From Tannerella sp. (GTDB lineage Bacteria > Bacteroidota > Bacteroidia > Bacteroidales > Tannerellaceae): DNA of 46,402 nucleotides. A program made the position numbers and the translations under genes. The notes below the pieces were generated by a model that worked only from the letters and a program-made list of their open reading frames with translations, searched no databases and had not been told where the DNA came from. Below, one piece after another: positions 1 to 9,102 of the stretch (its first letter is position 1; every line of letters begins with the position of its first letter). The stretch spans positions 1-46,402 of the forward strand of contig JAISUX010000134.1 in NCBI GenBank assembly GCA_031271805.1. Reading direction: 5' to 3'.

Positions 1-188
1 CCGGAAGCCTCGTGTCCCATGATGACGGGCGGCTGACGGCGACCGGTACTGCCGTCCATCCCATGCACGTCGCTGCCGCAGATGCCGCAAGCCTTCACAC
101 GTAATAAAACCTCGCCCGCCCCCGCAACCGGTTCAGGCATATCCTTGAATACCAACTTGTTGTATTCTTCCAAAACTAATGCTTTCAT
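1..188 (-). CDS. Zinc-dependent alcohol/polyol dehydrogenase, N-terminal part (gene runs off the left edge)
   Basis: Only the first 62 codons are in the window. They read as the GroES-like N-terminus of a medium-chain zinc dehydrogenase (sorbitol/threonine dehydrogenase type): a short beta-rich start, then CGICGSD at residues 34-40, where Cys37 is the expected catalytic zinc ligand, then GHE at 58-60, which carries the second ligand region. Family members oxidise polyols or sugar alcohols with NAD(P). The start ATG is 10 bp downstream of the rhamnosidase-fusion stop, so it is the next gene of the same minus-strand operon. A role in oxidising a deoxy-sugar or its product is inferred from that context; the substrate cannot be read from the N-terminus. 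Confidence 0.85.
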   Translation of the reverse strand, partial: MKALVLEEYNKLVFKDMPEPVAGAGEVLLRVKACGICGSDVHGMDGSTGRRQPPVIMGHEAS

Positions 189-198
189 TATTTATATT

Positions 199-3100
199 TT
201 AAAATTTTACATCGGTGTCGTTCAACGGGATGAAATCCCAGTCAAAACTGCCGTCTGTTTGTAGTGTCAGCAACCTGAATCCATACGGATGTTCGTCGAA
301 ATTGTTACTCGTAGTCTCGCCGTTGAGAATGCTTAAACCGTCGTAGTCATTACGATGAGTGTTATGAGTATGTCCTGATAACCAGATGATTACACCATAA
401 TCAGCGCAATTCTTCAGCAGTTCCGCCCGTTTTTCCGACGGGATATTGAAATACTGGTCTTCTTCGTCGGCCGACTTCACAAAGGGTGGCACATGCGTTA
501 TCATGATAACCTTGTCACCACAGCTTTTAGCTTCCTTCAGCGCTGCAAGCAGTTGCTGTTCCTGCCGCTCCGTTTCTTTTTCCGGTGCGCCACGCCACAG
601 TTGCGTGTTCGCCGAAATGAGCGTCACGCCTTTGATTTTCGTCACACTGAAGTCGTTGCCGAAATAGCTTCTGTAACGCTTCAGTCCGTCTTCTGTAACG
701 GGGTCGGGCAAGTCGTGGTTACCGGGAGTGGCGACAGTACGGCATTTCAGCTTAGCTTTGATTTTCAGAAAGACATCAATAGCATGGCTGTCTGTGATGT
801 CGTTCACCATATCGCCTGCTATGACGGCGACGTCCGGCGCCAGCGCATTTACTTTCCGCACAGCCAATTCGAACCTCGCAGAGTCGGCAGCAAAACCGTC
901 TTTTCCGAAACCAAGCTGTGGGTCGCACAGCTGCACAATACGCAGAGAATTAGGCTGTTTATAACTTATTGTAAATGTATATCGTCCTGAGCCTTTAGTA
1001 TGTTTCGAGCCGTCGGGCAGGATAACGGTCGCCGTGGTATTGGGAGGGATAGTCGCTTCGAGCGTGAATACGTCGTTTTCGAGACGCCATGCGGAACCTA
1101 TTTCGCCACGGATAGATCTGTACGAGCCTTTCGTCCATGTCAATGAGCCTCCGACGCGAGGTTGCAGCGTAAAATGCTCATATCCGGGGTGTTGTATGTC
1201 GGGATTGATGCCGAGAATATGCCGGAAAAGCCATTCGCCGACGCTACCGAAAGCAAAATGGTCTAACGAGTTCATGCCGGCGCTCTGGAAGCCTCGCCCA
1301 GGCACCCATGCGTCCCATCGCTCCCACATCGTTGTAGCGCCGTTTTTGATGGGATAAAGCCATGACGGAAAACGCTCCGATTCGAGCAGGCGGTAAGCGA
1401 TGTCGGTGCGCCCGAAATCAACCAGCAACTGCATCATCATAGGCGTCGAAATAAAACCGGTAGAAAGCCGATAGTCATATTCTTCGATACAGGCCACAAG
1501 ATGTCCAAAGGCTTTCTTGCGCAGGTTAGCAGGTATCAGGTCGTAATTCAAAGCCAGTGAATATGCGCCTTGAGAATCGCCCTCGACATGACCTTCGGCA
1601 TCGACATAGAGGCTAATAAATTTCGCCTTAATGCTGTCGGCCAAATTGCCATATCGCCGTGCATCATCCTTATTACCAAGCGTTTGCGCTATATCAGCAA
1701 GTAATCGTGTAGAGTAAGCGAAGAATGCGGTTGCAAAAACGTCGTCGGGGGTACCGCCGCGTTTAGTACTGTAAGTCGGGTCGGGAGGATTCGCTATTGT
1801 GTTGGCATTCAGCCAGTCGTTGTTATGGTTATGGCGCACCCTCCACACTAAATCAGGGTTTTCGCGCAGGGTGGCTTCGATATGATGTTTCATTGCTGGG
1901 TAGAGGCTTTCGAGCGCACGGCGGTCGCCATAGTTTTCGTACATACGCCATGGGATAATCAGCCCTGCCTCGCACCAACCCGGAGCGCCGATAAAGCCAT
2001 CCCAGAAACCCGGCTGACGGAGCGATGGAATCATCGAAAAGAACTGACCGTTAGGGGCTATATCGTGCGAATCATTCACAAATTTGGTAAAAAATCCCGC
2101 CATGTTCATATTGAAAATCGCACTCTGGGCGAAGATCTGAATGTCACCTGTAGCGCCCGTCCGCTCATCACGCGAAGGGTTGTCGGTCATGACGCTGAAC
2201 ATGTTGTTGCGTTGTGTCCATAAGATATTGGCATACAGCCTGTTAAGGTCGGGATTCGAACATTCGAAGGCGCCGGTTATGGCAGGGTCGGACGAAACGG
2301 CTATGGCGGTTATATCAAAAACTCCATCATTGCGAGTTTCCGTTACGTCATTGCGAGGCACGAAGTAATCTTTCTCCACGCCGGATATTTCAACATATTG
2401 GAAGCCGTGATAAGTAAACGAGGGATCGAAAATGTCATCGTTGCCGGACAGGATGAAGGTATCGGTCGCGCGGGCATGTCCGAGGCTTTGGGTATAGATT
2501 GAGCCGTCGCTGTTGAGCCATTCACCATGGCGCAAAGTAACTGTTTGTCCCGCTTTCCCCTTGATTTTAAGGCGACAGTGACCTGCGATATTCTGCCCGA
2601 AATCTGCGATATATTTATCGCGCCACGGCCAAATTTTCACCGGTTTCAGTTCCGCATGGACGCGAATCGGCTCGTTTACTTGTGCCGTCAGTCGCCATTC
2701 AGGCTCATTATCGACATACGCCGACTGCCAGAGGGAATCGTCGAAGCCAACTTGTTGCCATCCGGAAGGGATTTTGCTGGCGTCAATAGTCTCGCCCCAA
2801 AAGTTATCGGCCATCAGGATATAACCATCAGTAAGGATTTTCCATGTTTCATCGGTAGGAATTATAACAGTCGAACTATCAGCCATTTCTATCACAAGTT
2901 GCGCGATCAGCCTGCGGTCGAGAGCGTAAAAACCCCGATGCGGGAAGCAGAGATTCCACTTAATACCCCCCATGCGTCCGAGCGCCCAGCCATCTGCTAA
3001 AGTAGCCGACAGCACATTAGCGCCTTTACGAAGTTCCGATGTCAGATCAAACGTCTGATACTGAACGTAATCATCATATTTCGTCCATTCCGGCGCCTGC

Positions 3101-3777
3101 ATCTGTTCGCCGATGCGCGAACCATTGAGCCACATCTCGTAATACCCTATTGCTGAGGCATATAACGTAGCCCTTACGACTTCTCCGGAAACGTTAAACG
3201 ATTTACGCAGTAAAGGTGATGGCGTGTAGGGCGGATTCATCCATCGTTCGCGGTCGAAATCCGGTTCCCGATAATGCGTTTCCACATATTTCTTATAATC
3301 ACGCAATTGCATATCCGGTTGGTCGCCGATCCAGGAAGCCTGCCAGCGGTCGGAAGAAGCTATTCCGGCGCCCCAAAAAGCCGTCGCGCTCCATGGCGAA
3401 ACCCCACGATTGGTCCAGATGCGCACTTTCCAATAGCAACGCCGCATATCATCGGGTCGTTTCCCGCCATAAACCACCTGTGCCGACTGAGACGATTTAA
3501 CCTTACCGCTGTCCCACAAATCTCCGACGCCGCTGTCGAGCAAGTCCTGAGACGATGAGGCAATAACCTGATAAGCAGTCTGTTTGATATTATTCTCATC
3601 CGGCGACAATGTCGTGATAACCCATCCCAAACGCGGATTATCCACATTCACACTCAGCGGATCAGTCATATATTCACATGTTAAATCGCTGACTATCAAA
3701 TTATTATTCTCTTGAGAGCCGCAATTGCAAAGCATAGTGAACGGCAAAATCCACAAAATGAGATAGATCTTTTTCAT
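199..3777 (-). CDS. Alpha-L-rhamnosidase (GH78-like) fused to a calcineurin-like metallophosphoesterase, exported
   Basis: The 1192-residue protein starts with an export signal; Cys17 or Cys19 could be lipidated, though the lipobox is imperfect. Residues about 25-930 look like a full GH78 alpha-L-rhamnosidase: N-terminal beta domains, a catalytic-domain segment with SRDERTGATGD (the acidic cluster of the family), the GATTMWERWD segment and the MNSLDHFAFGSVGEWL segment, then a C-terminal beta domain. From about residue 944 a complete metallophosphoesterase follows, with CDPQ, GDMVND, GNHD, ITHVPP and SGHTHNTH motifs. The junction has no second signal peptide or long linker. GH78 enzymes release terminal L-rhamnose from glycans; the partner domain's substrate is unknown. 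It is 19 bp downstream of the fucU-like gene in the operon. Confidence 0.92.
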   Translation of the reverse strand: MKKIYLILWILPFTMLCNCGSQENNNLIVSDLTCEYMTDPLSVNVDNPRLGWVITTLSPDENNIKQTAYQVIASSSQDLLDSGVGDLWDSGKVKSSQSAQVVYGGKRPDDMRRCYWKVRIWTNRGVSPWSATAFWGAGIASSDRWQASWIGDQPDMQLRDYKKYVETHYREPDFDRERWMNPPYTPSPLLRKSFNVSGEVVRATLYASAIGYYEMWLNGSRIGEQMQAPEWTKYDDYVQYQTFDLTSELRKGANVLSATLADGWALGRMGGIKWNLCFPHRGFYALDRRLIAQLVIEMADSSTVIIPTDETWKILTDGYILMADNFWGETIDASKIPSGWQQVGFDDSLWQSAYVDNEPEWRLTAQVNEPIRVHAELKPVKIWPWRDKYIADFGQNIAGHCRLKIKGKAGQTVTLRHGEWLNSDGSIYTQSLGHARATDTFILSGNDDIFDPSFTYHGFQYVEISGVEKDYFVPRNDVTETRNDGVFDITAIAVSSDPAITGAFECSNPDLNRLYANILWTQRNNMFSVMTDNPSRDERTGATGDIQIFAQSAIFNMNMAGFFTKFVNDSHDIAPNGQFFSMIPSLRQPGFWDGFIGAPGWCEAGLIIPWRMYENYGDRRALESLYPAMKHHIEATLRENPDLVWRVRHNHNNDWLNANTIANPPDPTYSTKRGGTPDDVFATAFFAYSTRLLADIAQTLGNKDDARRYGNLADSIKAKFISLYVDAEGHVEGDSQGAYSLALNYDLIPANLRKKAFGHLVACIEEYDYRLSTGFISTPMMMQLLVDFGRTDIAYRLLESERFPSWLYPIKNGATTMWERWDAWVPGRGFQSAGMNSLDHFAFGSVGEWLFRHILGINPDIQHPGYEHFTLQPRVGGSLTWTKGSYRSIRGEIGSAWRLENDVFTLEATIPPNTTATVILPDGSKHTKGSGRYTFTISYKQPNSLRIVQLCDPQLGFGKDGFAADSARFELAVRKVNALAPDVAVIAGDMVNDITDSHAIDVFLKIKAKLKCRTVATPGNHDLPDPVTEDGLKRYRSYFGNDFSVTKIKGVTLISANTQLWRGAPEKETERQEQQLLAALKEAKSCGDKVIMITHVPPFVKSADEEDQYFNIPSEKRAELLKNCADYGVIIWLSGHTHNTHRNDYDGLSILNGETTSNNFDEHPYGFRLLTLQTDGSFDWDFIPLNDTDVKF

Positions 3778-3796
3778 ATTATACAGGCATTGATTA

Positions 3797-4222
3797 TCAA
3801 TCTCTTACGCAACCTTTGGTTATTATGAGATTCGCGTAGGCTTCCGATTCGCTTGTGGCGACGATGCAATATGCTTTACGCGCCCGCTCATAAAAATCAA
3901 ATCGTGGCAGCAAGAGCAATTGCTTGTTGCCGTCAGGGAAGCGACCGAGAATCTCACGGTAGCGGCTCCATACCTTAGGCTCGACGTCGCCCGCGTATTT
4001 CATCAGCACAGCCGTGTAGTCCACCACATAATCGAGTGGGAACAACGGCAGGATAGCCTCGAGCAATGCCGTAATTGTGTGACCATCAGCGCGTATGAGG
4101 CGTTGAGCATTTGTGGCGGCAGGAAAATTGCTGTCGCCGAAAACGATTTCATCGCCATGACCCATCTCCGAAAGAACTTTCAGCAAGTCGGGCGAAATAA
4201 TTCCACTAATTCCTTTTAACAT
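3797..4222 (-). CDS. fucU: L-fucose mutarotase-type protein (RbsD/FucU family)
   Basis: The 141 residues match the normal length of FucU, a cytoplasmic enzyme that interconverts the alpha and beta anomers of L-fucose and related sugars. The N-terminus has the family pattern MLKGI...ISPDLLKVLSEMGHGDEI, with the conserved MGHGDE at about 20-25 followed by SNFPA; the C-terminal part carries the FYERARKAYCIVATSESEAYAN segment. It lies 11 bp after the aldo/keto reductase and 19 bp before the rhamnosidase fusion. Anomer interconversion would feed a sugar dehydrogenase that accepts only one anomer, which fits the neighbouring reductases. Specificity for fucose over rhamnose or ribose is inferred only. 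Confidence 0.88.
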   Translation of the reverse strand: MLKGISGIISPDLLKVLSEMGHGDEIVFGDSNFPAATNAQRLIRADGHTITALLEAILPLFPLDYVVDYTAVLMKYAGDVEPKVWSRYREILGRFPDGNKQLLLLPRFDFYERARKAYCIVATSESEAYANLIITKGCVRD

Positions 4223-4233
4223 AATAATCTATT

Positions 4234-5280
4234 TTAATAAATCCTACTTTTCGATGAGTGTTCGTAGTAATCGGGGTTATTTCCGAGTATGTCGAGGACG
4301 GGCTGTGAGATGCGGTCGATCAGCGCTTCCGTTTCGTCGGAGATTTCCAGAGTACAGGCTTCGATATTGGCTTTCAGCTGGTTAATATTGCGCGAACCGA
4401 CCAATGCCGAGGCGACGAACGGCTTTTTCAGCATCCACGCAATCGCGAGTTGCGATACCGGGACATTCAGTCCGGCAGCTATATCACGCAGAGCGTCAAC
4501 CACTTCAAAGACTTCCTTTTCGGCGCCTACCTCGTTATGTCGGGACGTCCCCCGGCCTCTTTCATGTGCAAAATGTCGTGAGTGAGCCTGATGCGGCGGC
4601 ACGTCGGCTGCAGTTTGGTATTTTCCGGTCAGCAAACCCTGCATAAGCCCCATCGAACCTATAATATCAATATTGTTATCCATACAATAAGGCGCTATCT
4701 CCGCTTCTATCGCTCGCGAAACGATGTTATATGTTATCTCGTTGACGTCAACCTCTATGCCCGTGGCCGCCACTTCCCGCATCTGCCCGACGCCGAAATT
4801 GCTGACACCGATAGAACGGATAAGCCCCTCATTCTTAAGCTCATATAGCTGCGCAAACGTTTCTTCGACAGTGGGCGGTGCAGTAATAAGACTGCTGTCG
4901 GACGTAAAATGTTCGACAGACAGTTTATTTATCGGCCAGTGCAGCATATAGACATCGAGATAATCGGTGTCGAGCCTGCGCAGGCTTGCCGTGCAATGTT
5001 CGCGGACATTCCGGCCGTTCGACGGACTGATTTTGGAAATCACTACCGCCTCATTACGACGACCTTTAAGAGCCTGACCGAGAGCCGTTTCGCTCGTACC
5101 GTTGTTATAGACTTCCGCCGTATCGAAAACGTTGACACCCAAGTCAAGCGCGGCGTTCACCACATCATTAACGTCTTTTTGCGACTGCTCGCCCCAATAG
5201 TCACCGCCGCCGAAAGCCCAACATCCGACTGTCATTGCGGTGACATAAATATCCGATTTACCTAACTTTTGCCTGTTCAT
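4234..5280 (-). CDS. Aldo/keto reductase
   Basis: 348 residues with the complete AKR catalytic tetrad in the expected order: Asp53, Tyr58, Lys83 and His114. The N-terminal hairpin, the GVNVFDTAEVYNNGTSE segment and the late GSRNINQLKANI nucleotide-binding segment are typical. AKRs reduce or oxidise sugar carbonyls with NADP(H) or NAD(H) in the cytoplasm. The gene is 3 bp after the Gfo/Idh/MocA gene and 11 bp before fucU, so co-translation is likely. Given the mutarotase and rhamnosidase beside it, an aldose 1-dehydrogenase or reductase acting on a 6-deoxyhexose is plausible but not demonstrable here. Confidence 0.92.
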   Translation of the reverse strand: MNRQKLGKSDIYVTAMTVGCWAFGGGDYWGEQSQKDVNDVVNAALDLGVNVFDTAEVYNNGTSETALGQALKGRRNEAVVISKISPSNGRNVREHCTASLRRLDTDYLDVYMLHWPINKLSVEHFTSDSSLITAPPTVEETFAQLYELKNEGLIRSIGVSNFGVGQMREVAATGIEVDVNEITYNIVSRAIEAEIAPYCMDNNIDIIGSMGLMQGLLTGKYQTAADVPPHQAHSRHFAHERGRGTSRHNEVGAEKEVFEVVDALRDIAAGLNVPVSQLAIAWMLKKPFVASALVGSRNINQLKANIEACTLEISDETEALIDRISQPVLDILGNNPDYYEHSSKSRIY

Positions 5281-5283
5281 TCG

Positions 5284-6645
5284 TCAAACATTTTCAGGCA
5301 CTTCATAGCCTTTTCTGTAAGTTCCGCGAGCGAGGATGTTGGCTTCGTCGCTATTAGTGAATTTTTCGGTAGCAGGGTCGTAGTACAACTGCTTGTTTCC
5401 CACACGGCAGACGGTGTTGCCAAGGTGGACGAGGACAGCGCTTTGGTGGCACTGCTCGACGTCTCCGTTAGGTTGTTTACGCGAACGCAGACACTCGATG
5501 AAGTTCTTCTGATGCTCGTTGTCGGGGAAAACGCCGCCTTCCTGAGCCACGATTTCGTTGTTCGGCCCGAGCACTTGCCATCCGCCGCCATGACGACCGA
5601 GGTACATAAGTCCCTCAGTACCATATATTTCCGTGCGCGTAGAGTTATTACGCCAATTAGGCCAGCGAGTCGGGTCCATGCGGATATCGTTGGGTGTCTT
5701 GGTCATGTAGTTGGTGGCATTGCCATTATCACATGTCAATGAGAAGTCCCCGAAGTCATACACAATACTCTGATATTCAGGTGTATCACAAGTACTTCCG
5801 AAGATATGGCTGCCTCCCCAACCGAAAACCGAGCGCGGCGCCGGAGGGTCGCCGATGACAAAGCGGCAGAGATCCATCACATGCGAGGCGTCGTCGGCAA
5901 GACTACCGCCGCTGTAAGCCCAGTAGCTATTCCATCCTCCACGTCCGTTCTCATCGACTATAGAGGGGCTGAACCTGCGCATCGGAGCCGGTCCGAGCCA
6001 CTTGTCCCAGTCAAGCCATGCGGGAACGGCTGTTTCGGGCGCTTCGCCGCACTTGCCGCCTCCGAGCATATTATAACACTTGACGGTCACTATCTTACCG
6101 AGTTTGCCGCTACGGATATATTCGCGGGCGGAGAAGCCGTAAGGTGCGCTGCGGTTTTGGAAGCCAACCTGCACCACGCGCTTGTATTTAGAGGCCGCTT
6201 CGACCATTTTCCTGCCTTCACGGATGTTTATTGACGGGTTTTTCTCGACATAAACATCCTTTCCGGCCTGACATGCCCATATCGTCGCCAGTACGTGCCA
6301 ATGTTCGGGAGTGGAGATCCATACGGCATCAATAGCCTTATCATCAAACACTTGCTTCATATCGCCGGAGGTAGCAGGTTTATAGCCGAGTTGTTTCTCG
6401 ACCTCCGCCGCCGCCTTAGCGAGTTTGGTTTTGTTGACGTCGCAAACGGTCTTTATCACAACATTTTCATTCACTTTACAGCAGTTGATAATACATCCCA
6501 AGCCGCGTCCGCCGCATCCTATCAGGGCGAGGGCTATTTTGTCGTTTGCCCCCTTATAGGAAGCCGCGTTCAGCAATGTATTAGCGCCCATTGCATATCC
6601 TGCAGACGCTAACATGCCGCTTTTAATAAAATTTCTTCTGTTCAT
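5284..6645 (-). CDS. Gfo/Idh/MocA-family oxidoreductase with Tat-like signal
   Basis: 453 residues. The N-terminus NRRNFIKSG plus a hydrophobic Ala-rich stretch resembles a twin-arginine signal, common for Bacteroidota members of this family, so a periplasmic location is likely. A Rossmann nucleotide motif GCGGRG is at 43-48. The usual EKP motif appears as EKN with Lys135 kept; the downstream GGSLADDASHVMD segment supplies the His/Asp region used in catalysis. Family enzymes oxidise or reduce sugars, inositols or amino-sugars, and some relatives cleave glycosides by an NAD-dependent route. It sits 6 bp after the thymidylate-synthase-like gene and 3 bp before the AKR. Confidence 0.9.
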   Translation of the reverse strand: MNRRNFIKSGMLASAGYAMGANTLLNAASYKGANDKIALALIGCGGRGLGCIINCCKVNENVVIKTVCDVNKTKLAKAAAEVEKQLGYKPATSGDMKQVFDDKAIDAVWISTPEHWHVLATIWACQAGKDVYVEKNPSINIREGRKMVEAASKYKRVVQVGFQNRSAPYGFSAREYIRSGKLGKIVTVKCYNMLGGGKCGEAPETAVPAWLDWDKWLGPAPMRRFSPSIVDENGRGGWNSYWAYSGGSLADDASHVMDLCRFVIGDPPAPRSVFGWGGSHIFGSTCDTPEYQSIVYDFGDFSLTCDNGNATNYMTKTPNDIRMDPTRWPNWRNNSTRTEIYGTEGLMYLGRHGGGWQVLGPNNEIVAQEGGVFPDNEHQKNFIECLRSRKQPNGDVEQCHQSAVLVHLGNTVCRVGNKQLYYDPATEKFTNSDEANILARGTYRKGYEVPENV

Positions 6646-6651
6646 TTCGGT

Positions 6652-7395
6652 TTAATTATTCTTTAAAGTTTCAACTTTTTTAAGTATATCGGGTATAGTA
6701 TCTTTCATGATATTATCCCAAAAATCTTTATATTCGTATGTTAAATCATCTATAGAAACGGCCTGTTTCACAGCATCGGAATATGATTTCAGCAATACGA
6801 AATCCTTTTCGTAACAGTGCATTGAGTTACTCCGGTGCGTATAACTGCCGACTTCGATATCCAAATCTTTTGCGATTCTTTCCTGTAACCGGATAAACGC
6901 CCAGGCATTAAAAAAGAACGCTTCCGGCAAATCATTACTGCGAAACAATACCTTACAGTGCAACTTGTCTTCCCTGATAAAATATTGCAGATGTTGCAAA
7001 CATGCCGGGTCATTAGAATCTATATCATCCTCCGTTCTAACCATAACAGCAGCCCGCCTTGATGACGGATCACGTTTTAATTCCCTGATTATAAACGGTA
7101 TTTGATCCTTGAACCGCGCATTATATGTATAATCCCAGCCCTTGCCGATTCTGAAATTCAAAATACCGTCAAGAACTTCCATTTCATACTGTTGCAAATC
7201 TTCAAAACCACCTATCAACAACTGCGATATCCTTGGTTCCTGCAAAGGATTCGTAACAGAAACAGTCATTGAAACCTCTTTTTGCAGCTGATTGTAGGCA
7301 GCACAGTCCAAGATCGTTCCTTCATCTTCCAAGGCTACAAGCGCTTTGTGATAGGCTTGAGGCAAGGTTGCACCTTCTATAAAAATTTCCTTCAT
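6652..7395 (-). CDS. Thymidylate-synthase-family protein (ThyA fold, divergent type)
   Basis: 247 residues, slightly shorter than bacterial ThyA. Key features of the fold are visible: Cys132 in the position of the catalytic cysteine, followed by QYF; a phosphate-binding-type RSND at 152-155; Asn163 in FFNAWAF, where the residue that selects dUMP over dCMP normally lies; and His193-x-Tyr195, matching the pair that contacts the nucleotide sugar. The His that usually follows the catalytic Cys (PCH) is Leu here (ACLQ). The overall look is closer to archaeal-type ThyA homologues than to the standard bacterial enzyme, as judged from memory. It lies between an isochorismatase/ThuA fusion (4 bp) and the MocA gene (6 bp), a strange place for nucleotide metabolism. 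Actual substrate unknown. Confidence 0.75.
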   Translation of the reverse strand: MKEIFIEGATLPQAYHKALVALEDEGTILDCAAYNQLQKEVSMTVSVTNPLQEPRISQLLIGGFEDLQQYEMEVLDGILNFRIGKGWDYTYNARFKDQIPFIIRELKRDPSSRRAAVMVRTEDDIDSNDPACLQHLQYFIREDKLHCKVLFRSNDLPEAFFFNAWAFIRLQERIAKDLDIEVGSYTHRSNSMHCYEKDFVLLKSYSDAVKQAVSIDDLTYEYKDFWDNIMKDTIPDILKKVETLKNN

Positions 7396-7399
7396 GTTA

Positions 7400-9082
7400 T
7401 TATTTTTTGTCTAATAAATAATCCACGGCGTTAAACATCAGATTGCGGAAACTCTCTGATTTCCAGTCGTTCCAATGTCCGAGCGAGGTGTAGAACACTT
7501 TCCCGTTGAGCCATGCAACCGGTTCGTCTTCAACACCCGGATTGCTGCCTAACAGAAGCACCTGCGCCTTTGTAGTGCGTAGCGGGCGATTCTGATACAG
7601 CCAGTTCGGACTGTTATACGGCTTAACACCCTTAAGGATAGGATGATTCTCCATTCCCGGCGTCGGTTTTACATCGGTACCGGTCTTCAGATGACCGTAA
7701 TGTCCCTGATAATTACCGCCGAGCACATCGCGGTCGAACTCAGGCCACTGAGCCATTAAGTCGGAAGCGTTCGATTCCGCAGCCTCAATTCCTCCACCCG
7801 AACGCGGTACATTTCCCTTAGCATCAAACGAATGTGAAGCCGTGCGAATACCAATCACCGGACGACCGCTTGCCACATATTCCTTTATGCGAGCCATTTT
7901 TTCGGGCTCAAGCGCGCGACGGCGGATGAAGAACACAGCCAGCGATGCGTCGTCCAGAATCTGCAGATTTTCAATATTATGACGTGTCGGAGCAGCTGTT
8001 AGCGCCGTCCCGCCTATCGGCATCCCATAGGCGGCATATTCGGCTTTGACGTCAGCGTCGGCCTCAGGTTTGGCATCGTTCATAATGGGAATACCGAGTG
8101 CAAAATCACAGTGTATATCCTTGAGAGTCAATTCATGAGCGAACTCCGGCAGACGCTGGTTGGCGCGATACTCGCTTTCAGCCGTGATAAAAGCCACTCG
8201 CGGACGCTTGTCGCCGCTGAAAACAAACTGTTTGCGACCCGTGAAATCCGTCGAAACGATTGTCGGGCAGACGTAAGTCTCAATATATTCCACCATCAGG
8301 TCAAGCCCCGAAAAGTGGTTCACGCGCGGCGCCATCTCGTGGTTATACATCAGGTCGGTCATGTCACGCATCAGCACTACGTTCATTCCCATACGCTTCA
8401 TAGCACGCAGCCCGAACGACCGCCCGATAACGCACATATTAGTATGTACGCCTGTGAGAATCACGTTTTTGATACCTTTCTTCTTGAAATAAGCCCCGAT
8501 CTCTGCCCCGTTATCGCTAATCAGGTCATTATCAGTGATTTCGAGCGCATCAATCTCTTTCTTCCAAGCGTGATAAGGCTTAGCGCCACCGTTTTCACAA
8601 CCCTCGTCCGACTGGTCAACAGGCCAAACAGCGCCCTCTTCCGAAGGCAGTTTTGTCTGACCGTCGGCAAGTGCGGCGATCTTTTTGTCGGAATACTTCT
8701 GCGCTTCTTTACGACCTTTGAAATCCTTGTAGTAATCGAGGCAGTCGCTTGGTGCATGAACGATTTTTACACCTTTTGCACGGGCGATGCTCAGCACCTC
8801 ATTAAGGCGCGGCGCCATTTCGGCAACGCGAGCTGTAGCGTCGGGGCACCAATGTTTGTCCCACATATCACAGATGATAATCGCCGTTTGCGACGGCAAC
8901 CAATTTTGGATAGTGGACGTAAGGATACGCGCATCATTCTCTACATCAGCCTCTTTCAGATACGACGGCACACGTTGTTGGGTCGAAATCCGGAGAGGCG
9001 TTTCGACAATCTTTTTCGCATTAGCATTTTCAAAATTTACAAATAAGATGCTAATAATAAGTAATTTAACAAAATATCTCAT
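7400..9082 (-). CDS. Exported fusion: isochorismatase-like cysteine hydrolase + ThuA-like domain
   Basis: 560 residues with a signal peptide ending near NANA (about 22). Residues about 60-275 form an isochorismatase/nicotinamidase-like domain: Asp72 in IIICDMWDKHWC, a Lys-rich stretch around 173-175 and Cys217 in GVHTNMCV, the family's Asp-Lys-Cys arrangement. Residues about 295-560 look like a ThuA (trehalose-utilisation) glutamine-amidotransferase-like domain, with the late KVFYTSLGHWNDW segment typical of that family. ThuA-like domains often accompany sugar dehydrogenases. It is the second gene of the operon (20 bp after the T9SS protein) and 4 bp before the ThyA-like gene. The combined activity is unknown; domain calls rest on motifs. 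Confidence 0.8.
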   Translation of the reverse strand: MRYFVKLLIISILFVNFENANAKKIVETPLRISTQQRVPSYLKEADVENDARILTSTIQNWLPSQTAIIICDMWDKHWCPDATARVAEMAPRLNEVLSIARAKGVKIVHAPSDCLDYYKDFKGRKEAQKYSDKKIAALADGQTKLPSEEGAVWPVDQSDEGCENGGAKPYHAWKKEIDALEITDNDLISDNGAEIGAYFKKKGIKNVILTGVHTNMCVIGRSFGLRAMKRMGMNVVLMRDMTDLMYNHEMAPRVNHFSGLDLMVEYIETYVCPTIVSTDFTGRKQFVFSGDKRPRVAFITAESEYRANQRLPEFAHELTLKDIHCDFALGIPIMNDAKPEADADVKAEYAAYGMPIGGTALTAAPTRHNIENLQILDDASLAVFFIRRRALEPEKMARIKEYVASGRPVIGIRTASHSFDAKGNVPRSGGGIEAAESNASDLMAQWPEFDRDVLGGNYQGHYGHLKTGTDVKPTPGMENHPILKGVKPYNSPNWLYQNRPLRTTKAQVLLLGSNPGVEDEPVAWLNGKVFYTSLGHWNDWKSESFRNLMFNAVDYLLDKK

Positions 9083-9102
9083 AATAGTTTAGAATAAATA
9101 AT

